From Prolixibacteraceae bacterium (GTDB taxonomy: Bacteria; Bacteroidota; Bacteroidia; Bacteroidales; Prolixibacteraceae): a stretch of DNA of 16,681 nt. Location: assembly GCA_007116765.1 (NCBI GenBank), contig SKHV01000299.1:1-16681 (forward strand), given 5' to 3'. The notes below the pieces were generated by a model. The model was given only the letters and a program-made list of their open reading frames with translations, had not been told where the DNA came from and searched no databases. Shown here piece by piece: positions 1-6,724 of the stretch. Every line of letters begins with the position of its first letter. Positions within the stretch are counted from its first letter, which is position 1. The position numbers were made by a program, and so were the translations under genes.

Positions 1-611
1 AACTTCCATGGGTTCAAAACCGTCAGTATCGCAATCCCGGTTGGCATTTCTTTGAAGAGGTACAAACGTCAACAAGTTATAATAATGATGTCAGAGCAAG
101 GTTTGCTGCAGAAAAATTCGAAGAACCCATTTTCATGGATTTGCATATACCGGGATTCGAAAACCGTGAGTACACAAAAGTAATGGCTCCTCATACATTT
201 GAAGCACCACAGCCATATCTCAATCAACCCACTCCAACTTTGGTTATCAGAAAAGATGGCGAAGCCTGGGATAATCCGTTTGTGGTAGTATTTGAACCAT
301 TTGAAGGAAATGACAACAACTCCGTTATTTCAGTTGAAAAACTGGTTCAGGATGGAAAATACAAAGGCGTAAAAGTGGTGAGCAACATTGCAGATAAGAT
401 GCTTACTCAATACATTTTTACATTAAATCAGAATGACTCCTTTGTTGATGAGGAACTCGGAATTTCTTTCTCAGGGACTTTTGCAGTTATAACTCTTGGT
501 TCCGATGGAATATTAAAAAGCATGTATATTGGAGACGGAGATGAATTGAAGTATGGAGAAGCTGTGATAAGCCCAATGATACCGAAAAAATCGGTATTCA
601 GGGAATATTGA
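1..611 (+). CDS. Heparinase II/III-like polysaccharide lyase, C-terminal part (5' end outside window)
   Basis: The reading frame is open from the window edge (first full codon at position 3) and ends at TGA/TAA-type stop 609-611, giving 202 visible residues. An internal ATG at 135 is not a credible start, because coding-like sequence (VQNRQYRNPGWHFFEEVQ) continues upstream of it. The visible part looks like the beta-sandwich that follows the alpha/alpha toroid in heparinase II/III-type lyases, with TPTLVIRKDGEAWDNPFVVV near the middle and DEELGISFSGTFAVITL near the end. These strings match my memory of the family but were not searched. The catalytic toroid lies outside the window, so substrate cannot be read. 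It is followed 82 bases later by a lyase-like beta-propeller gene on the same strand, suggesting one polysaccharide utilisation locus. Other two-domain polysaccharide lyases are possible. Confidence 0.65.
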   Translation, partial: LPWVQNRQYRNPGWHFFEEVQTSTSYNNDVRARFAAEKFEEPIFMDLHIPGFENREYTKVMAPHTFEAPQPYLNQPTPTLVIRKDGEAWDNPFVVVFEPFEGNDNNSVISVEKLVQDGKYKGVKVVSNIADKMLTQYIFTLNQNDSFVDEELGISFSGTFAVITLGSDGILKSMYIGDGDELKYGEAVISPMIPKKSVFREY

Positions 612-693
612 ATTGAAAGGATGAAGCATGAATTAATTAGTTTTTCATGTGTATATGTGATTTGTTTTGTATAATAAATATAAAATATTGAAG

Positions 694-2085
694 ATGTTAT
701 TATTTAAAAAGTTTTACTTTTTATCAATTTTGTCAATAATTATTTTCTCTGCCTGCAATCAATCAAACATAAGGCATGCTGACAAGGGAAGAGAAGGAGA
801 AATGGAAATTCCAGATATAGTTTTGGTAGATTCGGTGTGGGCTGCCAACAGGGTTTGGTTTGCTCTGCAAACTGTTGGAGATATGCAGTTTGTTGCGTAT
901 TACGACCAGGAAAGAATGATGACAGTAGCTTCTCGCAATCTTGGGAGTGAAATATGGACAAAGCAAACCTTGCCAAATCAACTGAGATGGGACTCACATA
1001 ATTCGGTAGCGATGGGGATTGACAATCAAGGATACATTCATGTTTCCGGAAACATGCATGTTGATCCATTGGCCTATTTTCGGAGTGAAAAACCATATGA
1101 TGTTACCTCGATGATGGAATTGAACGAGATGCTTGGCTTAAACGAAGATGGGGTTACGTATCCGCGATTTTTCTATAATAAAGATCATGACTTACTGTTT
1201 TCCTACCGTTCAGGAACCTGCGGACATGGTAATATTTTGGTAAATCGATTTTTGCCCGAACAAGGAAAATGGGAGAGATATCTCAAAGATCCTTTATTTA
1301 TAGGCTTAGAAGCTGATGATAGTAGAGCTGCATACCATAGTTTTGTAAGAGATTCGCAAGGCAATTTCCACTTTATTTGGATGTGGCGCTGGACGCCACA
1401 TGTCGAAACAAGTCATCAGATATGTTATGCAACTACTCCTGATTTGATACACTGGAAGAATGCTGCTGGTGAAGAAGTTACTTTGCCTTTTAGCCCGGAT
1501 AATGAAAAACTCATAGTCGACGGAACCCCATCCAAAGGAGGCATGCATAACAGTCGTTATAAAATCATACTTACCCCCGATGATGAACCTGTAATTGGAT
1601 ATGTAAAATACGATGAGAATGCGTTGACTCAATTTTATCTTGCGAAATTTGTTTCTGGAGAGTGGATTTCTAAAAAAATTAGCAATTGGAACTTCAGATG
1701 GGAATTTCTGCACCCGCCAGCAGGCTCAGATCAACGAATGACCATTGGCGGGAGTTTTGATTTTGTAGGTTTCTCTCATGAAGGTTTTCTAGCCATTGAC
1801 TGGGAAACAGAAACAGGAGAATTTGGCAGATATATTATTGATATTGAAACATTAGATCTTGTTGATAAAGATGTGCTTGTTAGAAAGAAATACCCGGATC
1901 ATATTTTTGAAAAAATGTCTGATGACCCCAACATGTCGGTACGTCTAAGATATGATAATAATATATTTCATATAGGAAATGATAATTACGTTTTGAAATG
2001 GGAATCGATGCCACCAAGCCACGGCAGGTTTGCACCAGAAATTATACCCGATGGACCTTTAAGCCCTTTATGGGTTTTAAAATAA
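694..2085 (+). CDS. BNR_4-type seven-bladed beta-propeller lipoprotein, candidate rhamnose-glucuronate polysaccharide lyase
   Basis: The preferred start is ATG 694 (463 residues). A TTG 27 bases upstream would only add charged residues before the signal peptide. The N-terminus is a lipoprotein signal (hydrophobic run, then FSAC with Cys21), so the protein is probably membrane-anchored and exported. The rest resembles the BNR_4 propeller family, which includes ulvan lyases PL24 and PL25 and is structurally related to GH145/PL42 enzymes acting on L-Rha-alpha-1,4-GlcA. His102 (WDSHNS) and His122 (GNMH) lie 20 residues apart, with Tyr156 (TYPRF) and Arg172 (SYRSG) following. This His-His-Tyr-Arg order resembles the PL25 active site as I recall it. 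Only 8 bases separate it from the next gene, so the two are co-transcribed. Lyase versus hydrolase and the exact family cannot be decided here. Confidence 0.75.
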   Translation: MLLFKKFYFLSILSIIIFSACNQSNIRHADKGREGEMEIPDIVLVDSVWAANRVWFALQTVGDMQFVAYYDQERMMTVASRNLGSEIWTKQTLPNQLRWDSHNSVAMGIDNQGYIHVSGNMHVDPLAYFRSEKPYDVTSMMELNEMLGLNEDGVTYPRFFYNKDHDLLFSYRSGTCGHGNILVNRFLPEQGKWERYLKDPLFIGLEADDSRAAYHSFVRDSQGNFHFIWMWRWTPHVETSHQICYATTPDLIHWKNAAGEEVTLPFSPDNEKLIVDGTPSKGGMHNSRYKIILTPDDEPVIGYVKYDENALTQFYLAKFVSGEWISKKISNWNFRWEFLHPPAGSDQRMTIGGSFDFVGFSHEGFLAIDWETETGEFGRYIIDIETLDLVDKDVLVRKKYPDHIFEKMSDDPNMSVRLRYDNNIFHIGNDNYVLKWESMPPSHGRFAPEIIPDGPLSPLWVLK

Positions 2086-2093
2086 CTAATTTT

Positions 2094-3443
2094 ATGAAAC
2101 AAAAAATTAAACAGTTTTTTTTAACATTCATTCTTGTAGTAGTAGCTTATACAGGAATTTTTGCAGATAACCCGATGGTTCCTTATGTAGGCATGGCTGA
2201 TCCGCATATACATATATTTAACAACAAAGCTTATTTATATGCTACCAGAGATGCCGATTCAACTGCTCAAGATTTTGTTATGCCCGATTGGAACATTTGG
2301 TCTTCGGATGATTTAATAAACTGGACATTAGAACGAACTATTTGTCCGACAGAAACCTATATGGGTGAATCTACCAGCTGTTGGGCAGCCGATATTGCGT
2401 ATAAAAACGGGCATTACTATTTCTATTTCTCAAATGGCAATGTGAATACCGGTGTAATGAAAGGCACATCTCCCACCGGTCCTTTTGTGGATGCTCTAGG
2501 AGAGCCCTTATTACATGAAGACCTCACAATTGGTAAAGAATATGATCCAACTGTATTGGTTGATGATGATGAAAATGCCTATTTGGTTTTTGGTCATCAC
2601 AGGTCGTATGAAGATGATTTATCTTTCTATATTGTTAAGCTAAATGATGATATGATTTCTCTTGCAGAGAAACCCCAAGAAATTCAAATAATTCATGCCC
2701 CCGATTTGGATACAATGGTACTCAGAGGCAACGATAAACCCAATCTGCACAAAAGAAATGGCATCTATTATTTATCTGCCGGATCGCATTATGCTACTTC
2801 TAAAAATGTATATGGTCCCTATACCACAAGGGGAAACACTGGAAATAATAAGTTTGGACTAGACTCAAGGGCACATGGCAATTTTTTTGAATGGAACAAT
2901 CAATGGTTTCATACATGGTGCTATTTTCATTTAGGACGCGATGTGGCTAGGTATAGAGAGTCTTACATTAGTTATTTGCATTATAAGGAAAATGGTGAAA
3001 TGGTTACTGATACTGTTTTGTTGGAAAAACATTTTGAAACGGGTGTGGGTCAGTACGATGCCGACTGGGATAAAATCGAAGCAGAATGGTATATGGATGC
3101 TTCAAATGTAACGAAAAGAGAAAGCCCAAATGGAGGCTTTGAAATTCAGGATATAAAGAATAATGGCTACCTGTTTTTTCCGAACATTCATAATTTAGAA
3201 CAGGCAAAATCCATTTCTTTCCATTTAGCCTCTGCCAATGGAGGCACGATACAAGTTAGGGGCGATGATTTAAACGGACCGTTGTTGGGGTCAGTTAATA
3301 TTCCTCCCACAGGGGGCTGGCACTCTTATCAAAAAATCGATACTGACTTGAAAAACCTTAAAGATGTTAATGGTGTCTATTTGGTATTTAAGGGGCAAGA
3401 TAACTCCATTCTGCATCTAGACTGGTTTAATTTTCAGGATTAA
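2094..3443 (+). CDS. GH43-like glycoside hydrolase with C-terminal CBM6-like module, secreted
   Basis: ATG 2094 is the likely start (449 residues). It gives a clean signal peptide ending near IFA-D24, whereas the upstream in-frame ATG at 1998 overlaps the previous gene and adds 32 unconvincing residues. Residues about 30-320 form a GH43-type five-bladed propeller: Asp36 in MADPHIHIF fits the general base, and Asp151 in EYDPTVLVDDDENAYL fits the pKa-modulating Asp. The usual E-G-P general-acid motif is replaced by NDKPNLHKRNGIYYL, with Asp214 where Glu is expected. His261 (RAHGNF) fits the conserved late His. Residues about 328-449 look like CBM6 (EAEWY near the start, TGGWHSY, then LVFKG and HLDWFNF at the end). 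GH43 members act mostly on arabinose, xylose or galactose linkages, but substrate here is unknown. Confidence 0.75.
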   Translation: MKQKIKQFFLTFILVVVAYTGIFADNPMVPYVGMADPHIHIFNNKAYLYATRDADSTAQDFVMPDWNIWSSDDLINWTLERTICPTETYMGESTSCWAADIAYKNGHYYFYFSNGNVNTGVMKGTSPTGPFVDALGEPLLHEDLTIGKEYDPTVLVDDDENAYLVFGHHRSYEDDLSFYIVKLNDDMISLAEKPQEIQIIHAPDLDTMVLRGNDKPNLHKRNGIYYLSAGSHYATSKNVYGPYTTRGNTGNNKFGLDSRAHGNFFEWNNQWFHTWCYFHLGRDVARYRESYISYLHYKENGEMVTDTVLLEKHFETGVGQYDADWDKIEAEWYMDASNVTKRESPNGGFEIQDIKNNGYLFFPNIHNLEQAKSISFHLASANGGTIQVRGDDLNGPLLGSVNIPPTGGWHSYQKIDTDLKNLKDVNGVYLVFKGQDNSILHLDWFNFQD

Positions 3444-3480
3444 TTAGTTTAAATATTAACAAATTTAAAGTTTTTTTTTT

Positions 3481-5439
3481 ATGAAAAGGTGTATGTTGTT
3501 GATTGTGAGCAATATTTTGTTTGTTTTTTTGGGCATAGGTATGCTGCAAGCACAAACGAACATGGTTTTTGAAGAAGTTGATGGACTTGTTGCTGTTGAA
3601 GCGGAACACTTCAGTAAGCAGAAAAAAACCGATAAGAGGATGTGGTATCTGTGTGACCCAAACACACCGTCAAGAGACAATGAAGGTAATTTCTCCGCTA
3701 CAGCTAGTGGAAATGCTTACATGGAAATATTGCCCGATACCCGAAGAACTCATGCTGATTTGCTGATTCACAGTGAAAATTTTTCAAATGTTCCCGGAGT
3801 ATTGGCAATTATTGAATATCAGGTGTATTTTAATAACCCCGGCAGGTATTATGTGTGGGCCAGATGCTGGTCAACAGGTCCTGAAGATAATGGAATGCAC
3901 GTAGGCATAAACGGCACATGGCCTTTAAGCGGACAAAGAATGCAATGGTGTCAGGGTAAAAATTCATGGCGATGGGAAAGCAAGCAGCGTACTAGAGAGG
4001 TACATTGTGGAGTCGAAGGTCAGTTATATCTGGATGTTCCTTCCAAGGGTGTTCATACAATTGCTTTCTCTCTTCGCGAAGACGGGTTCAGGTTTGATAA
4101 GTGGATTATGACCAAAGACCCCGATTTTAAACGTCCTGAAGATGCAGGTCCGGCTGAAAGGATTTTTTCCGGAACCGCTAAAACAACTCCTGTAAGTGGT
4201 TCTTATCGTTTTATTGCGCTTGAAGATTTTGAAGATATCAGTTCTGGTGTAGTTCCTTATTATATGGATGAGGCTAGAAGAGCTCTTGCAATAAACGCTG
4301 CAAGAGCATGGAAAAGAGATGAATTTGCTGCTGCAAGTACAATATTTTACGGCGATAGAAACAATTATGATATTCAATTAACCACTCTGGCTGAATTTGA
4401 TGGTGAATGCACTTATCGTGTGTTAGTAAATGACAAAGAAGTGGGGGTATTCATTAACGCAAGCGTACACGTAGACGATGATTATAAACCCATAAAAGCC
4501 GTTTTTCGCAATGTAAGGCTTTCAGCAGGTGATAAAATAACTGTTGAGTCGAATACGCATACCAATGGACTTATTCCGGAAGGTGATGGTACTGCCTGGG
4601 CAAGGGGGCGTTGGACTGAACTGGCTCTTATTCCTTCTTGCGATAGAAGTATTGTAAGGGCATTTCCCGGCAGAGTAGCTTGGAGTGCAGGCGTCAACCA
4701 GACCGAGAAAAGCAGTTGGCTTGATAGCCCATGGGCACTTGCCATTTTCAGATCCGCCGGGTTAAGCCAACGCAAAGTAGTCTATTTTGGTTACAACAAT
4801 CATACTGGCAAAGAACAAAGCGAGACTGATGATGGAATTGTCAGGGGCACTTTATCAAAGTGGGGTGGTTATAATGATGAAATATTGTTCAACGAAATTG
4901 CTGATGCAGATGCCGCTGTTGAAAAGCTGCTTGAAGAAATTAAAAAATCAACCGAATCGGATCCTTTATGGCTTGTAGCTACGGGTTCTCTGGAAACAAT
5001 CGGTCGTGCCATCGAGAGAGTTAATGCCGACGACTTAAGATTTGTAACCTTAGTAAGTCACAGTAACCTTAATTTATTTTCTACAGCGAAACAACATAAC
5101 AGCAAATACACCCTTGCTTTCTTGAGAGAGAATGGTGTTCATTATAAAAAAATCAACGTTCAGGATAGGAAGCATAGCGGTGTGCCTGCATGGACAAGCT
5201 CTGGATTAAAGCGAAAAGCAGAAACATTTGAATTTTTAAAAGACCATAGAGACGAGCGCATGCAATGGCTATGGAATTGCCATTTAATGTCGAGTTCAGG
5301 AGAAAAAATTTATTATGATTTTTCCGATGCAGGTCTAGCATATTGGCTAGTAACCGGTGCGTTTTATGGGGGCGATGAATACGCTTCACCTATGAAGATG
5401 TACAATTTGCTTGACAGTTTTATCAACGGCGAAAGGTGA
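3481..5439 (+). CDS. Secreted multi-module carbohydrate-associated protein with GH115_C-like and nucleoside-hydrolase-like parts
   Basis: This is a 652-residue protein with a signal peptide of about 25 residues (ends MLQAQ). Residues about 30-215 resemble a beta-sandwich module common in Bacteroidota polysaccharide enzymes and recalling the C-terminal domain of GH115: LVAVEAEHF, SGNAYMEILPDTRRTH, GRYYVWARCWSTGPEDNG and REDGFRFDKW. Residues about 240-385 look like a second beta-sandwich. Residues about 425-652 alternate strands and helices and contain WLVATGSLETIGRAIERV followed by RFVTLVSHSNLN and a C-terminal DFSDAGLAYWLVTGAF. That pattern resembles nucleoside hydrolase/DUF1593 proteins, but no N-terminal DxDxxxDD metal motif is visible. 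It sits 37 bases after the GH43-like gene in the same run. Function is not recognised; carbohydrate binding is likely, catalysis uncertain. Confidence 0.6.
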   Translation: MKRCMLLIVSNILFVFLGIGMLQAQTNMVFEEVDGLVAVEAEHFSKQKKTDKRMWYLCDPNTPSRDNEGNFSATASGNAYMEILPDTRRTHADLLIHSENFSNVPGVLAIIEYQVYFNNPGRYYVWARCWSTGPEDNGMHVGINGTWPLSGQRMQWCQGKNSWRWESKQRTREVHCGVEGQLYLDVPSKGVHTIAFSLREDGFRFDKWIMTKDPDFKRPEDAGPAERIFSGTAKTTPVSGSYRFIALEDFEDISSGVVPYYMDEARRALAINAARAWKRDEFAAASTIFYGDRNNYDIQLTTLAEFDGECTYRVLVNDKEVGVFINASVHVDDDYKPIKAVFRNVRLSAGDKITVESNTHTNGLIPEGDGTAWARGRWTELALIPSCDRSIVRAFPGRVAWSAGVNQTEKSSWLDSPWALAIFRSAGLSQRKVVYFGYNNHTGKEQSETDDGIVRGTLSKWGGYNDEILFNEIADADAAVEKLLEEIKKSTESDPLWLVATGSLETIGRAIERVNADDLRFVTLVSHSNLNLFSTAKQHNSKYTLAFLRENGVHYKKINVQDRKHSGVPAWTSSGLKRKAETFEFLKDHRDERMQWLWNCHLMSSSGEKIYYDFSDAGLAYWLVTGAFYGGDEYASPMKMYNLLDSFINGER

Positions 5440-5476
5440 TATAATTTATATCAAATGTCTGAATATTTAAAATCAC

Positions 5477-5581
5477 TGTTGTCCGGTAAAAAATAAAACA
5501 TAAAACAGATTGCTTCGCGTTGCTCGCAATGACTACATTGCGAGCGGAGCGAAGCAATCTCTAACTTTTTACCGGACAACA
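5477..5581. repeat. Nested inverted-repeat element (MITE-like or REP-like)
   Basis: The outer arms are a perfect 16-bp inverted repeat, TGTTGTCCGGTAAAAA at 5477-5492 and its complement at 5566-5581. Inside is a second hairpin with 25-base arms (5507-5531 and 5536-5560) around the loop ACTA. It has three adjacent non-Watson-Crick positions, two of which can pair as G-U in RNA. The inner arm begins AGATTGCTTCGC and ends GCTCGCAATG, a type of palindrome I recall as frequent between Bacteroidota genes. It lies 37 bases after the stop of the upstream gene run, so it may also act as a 3' end or terminator. No target-site duplication is evident. Confidence 0.8.
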
Positions 5582-5683
5582 ATAATTGAAAATATAAGTC
5601 GTTTTGACTATCTGTTTCAAGTTTGACTATTTTTTTCCATTGATTGACAAAAGGGTGATATAATAGCGTGTAGATTTATCTTA

Positions 5684-5701
5684 ATATTGTTTAAACAATA
5701 T
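5684..5701. promoter_or_regulatory. Perfect 18-bp palindrome upstream of small membrane protein gene, operator-like
   Basis: ATATTGTTTAAACAATAT is its own reverse complement. It lies 45 bases before the start codon of the 68-residue protein. It overlaps TAATATTG (5682-5689), one base away from the Bacteroidetes -7 consensus TAnnTTTG, though no matching -33 element is convincing. The symmetry without a spacer suits a dimeric DNA-binding protein rather than a terminator. There is no T-run after it. Confidence 0.45.
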
Positions 5702-5746
5702 GTAATTACACTATTTACAGTTGCTAATAAATCATTTAAGTATTGA

Positions 5747-5953
5747 ATGGAATTTCATAGGGATCATATTGTAAAAAGATGCAAAAGAAGAATAGTTCTT
5801 AGCAGTGTACTCTATGTGTTAATTTGCATTTCTACATTACTTTCTGTAAAGTCCTGTTTGTCAACTAAACACGAATATGAAGAGTTGACCATGTCTATGG
5901 ATATTTTTTTTATGAAAAATATGGAAATTGATGTTGATGAGATAAAGGATTAG
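5747..5953 (+). CDS. Small single-membrane-segment protein, function unknown
   Basis: This is a 68-residue hypothetical protein. The N-terminus is strongly basic (KRCKRR at residues 10-15) and is followed by a hydrophobic segment of about 20 residues (IVLSSVLYVLICISTLLSV), which predicts an N-inside membrane anchor. The remaining 30 residues are acidic and Met-rich (EEL, DVDEIKD) and would be periplasmic. A Cys at 37 after the segment is not in a good lipobox, because Lys and Ser precede it. The gene precedes the plug-domain gene by 52 bases, with a palindrome between them. I do not recognise the family. The start is the first ATG after a 140-base AT-rich leader. A short chance reading frame cannot be excluded. 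Confidence 0.4.
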   Translation: MEFHRDHIVKRCKRRIVLSSVLYVLICISTLLSVKSCLSTKHEYEELTMSMDIFFMKNMEIDVDEIKD

Positions 5954-5966
5954 AGGTATTGATTAT

Positions 5967-5986
5967 AATAGTATAATTATACTATT
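5967..5986. terminator. Perfect 20-bp palindrome followed by T-run between small ORF and plug gene
   Basis: AATAGTATAATTATACTATT is a perfect palindrome and is followed by GATTTTTT on the + strand. As RNA it could fold into a weak AU-rich hairpin with a U-tract, so it may terminate or attenuate transcription after the small gene. It could equally be an operator for the plug-domain gene 20 bases downstream. The lack of GC pairs makes an efficient terminator doubtful. Confidence 0.4.
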
Positions 5987-6005
5987 GATTTTTTAAAAGT
6001 TCAAT

Positions 6006-6686
6006 ATGGATAAGGCTTCTTTTATTTATACAATTTGCATTGTTTTGATTCTGGTTTCATTTAGAGTGTTTTCTCAAGAGAGACAATTAAATGGACAAGT
6101 GGTAGTTTTTGAAAACATTCCGGTAGTTGAAGCTAAAGTGCAGGTTAAAAGTAATGATTCAATATACAAAACCGGTAAAAATGGAATGTTTCATATTAGT
6201 TGTTCAGCTATAGATATAGTTATTGTTACAGCAAATGGTTTCAGGCGCGAAAGGATAAGAATAGATGAAGAGACTGAGGACTTATTTATAAATCTTAGGC
6301 TAAGGTCTAACCCCAAAAGCCATGAGAGAGCCTATTTATTTGGACATGTAGCGGATCGTGACAAGCTTTTTGCAGCTTCTTCTTTAACTGATGTAGATGA
6401 CAACTTCTCATCTTACAGTAATATGCTTGAGTTAATTGAAGGGAGATTTCCCGGCGTTGATACTTACGGAGGTAAAATTGTTATTAGAGGTATTGGTACA
6501 GCAAGTGGTAATAATGATCCTTTGATAATAGTAGATGGAGTTAAAGTGAGGTACGAATATTTCAATATGATTGCTCCAGGCGATGTTAAAAGCATAGATG
6601 TTATTAAGGATGGAACAACCGCAATGTACGGTTTTGAAGGTGGTAATGGTGTAATTATTGTTGAAACTAAAAGTTCTGTAAAGTAG
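6006..6686 (+). CDS. Barrel-less SusC-like protein: CarboxypepD_reg-like domain plus TonB plug domain
   Basis: The protein has 226 residues with a signal peptide ending near residue 23 (FRVFSQ). Residues about 27-98 form the CarboxypepD_reg-like fold that opens SusC proteins (LNGQVVV, AKVQVKSNDSIYKTGKNGMF). Residues about 135-222 match a TonB-dependent receptor plug: EGRFPGV, IVIRGIGTASGNNDPLIIVDG, then IDVIKDGTTAMYGFEGGNGV and IIVETK. These correspond to the SusC plug strings IRIRG, DPLYVVDG and KDASATAIYG. A SusC protein continues for another 700-900 residues of beta-barrel, but here a stop follows directly and the next gene runs the opposite way, so no barrel exists. It should be a soluble or membrane-associated periplasmic protein. 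The strings VIRGIGTASG and DPLIIVDG are shown here as separate motifs. It may sense or gate rather than transport; this is inference. Confidence 0.8.
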   Translation: MDKASFIYTICIVLILVSFRVFSQERQLNGQVVVFENIPVVEAKVQVKSNDSIYKTGKNGMFHISCSAIDIVIVTANGFRRERIRIDEETEDLFINLRLRSNPKSHERAYLFGHVADRDKLFAASSLTDVDDNFSSYSNMLELIEGRFPGVDTYGGKIVIRGIGTASGNNDPLIIVDGVKVRYEYFNMIAPGDVKSIDVIKDGTTAMYGFEGGNGVIIVETKSSVK

Positions 6687-6688
6687 TT

Positions 6689-6704
6689 GTTTGTTTGTTT
6701 GTTT
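6689..6704. repeat. Four GTTT tandem repeats between convergent genes
   Basis: GTTT is repeated four times just after the plug gene stop codon (6684-6686) and before the stop of the convergent regulator gene. It is a simple tetranucleotide microsatellite with no obvious role, and could vary in length by slippage. Confidence 0.7.
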
Positions 6705-6724
6705 AAATATTCATTGTTTTAATT

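Noticed and set aside
740..1713. Antisense reading frames inside the BNR_4-like gene
   Set aside because: They lie opposite a well-supported coding sequence and have no recognisable motifs or own promoters.
1998..2093. Upstream in-frame extension of the GH43-like gene
   Set aside because: It overlaps the preceding gene and would place 32 non-signal residues ahead of a clear signal peptide starting at 2094.
5644..5664. TTGACA ... TATAAT pair resembling a sigma70 promoter
   Set aside because: The spacing is 9 bases rather than about 17, and Bacteroidota use different promoter elements.
5435..5664. GGTGATATAAT occurring on both sides of the nested repeat (5435-5445 and 5654-5664)
   Set aside because: The copies do not abut the element ends, so they are not a target-site duplication; an AT-rich 11-mer can recur by chance.
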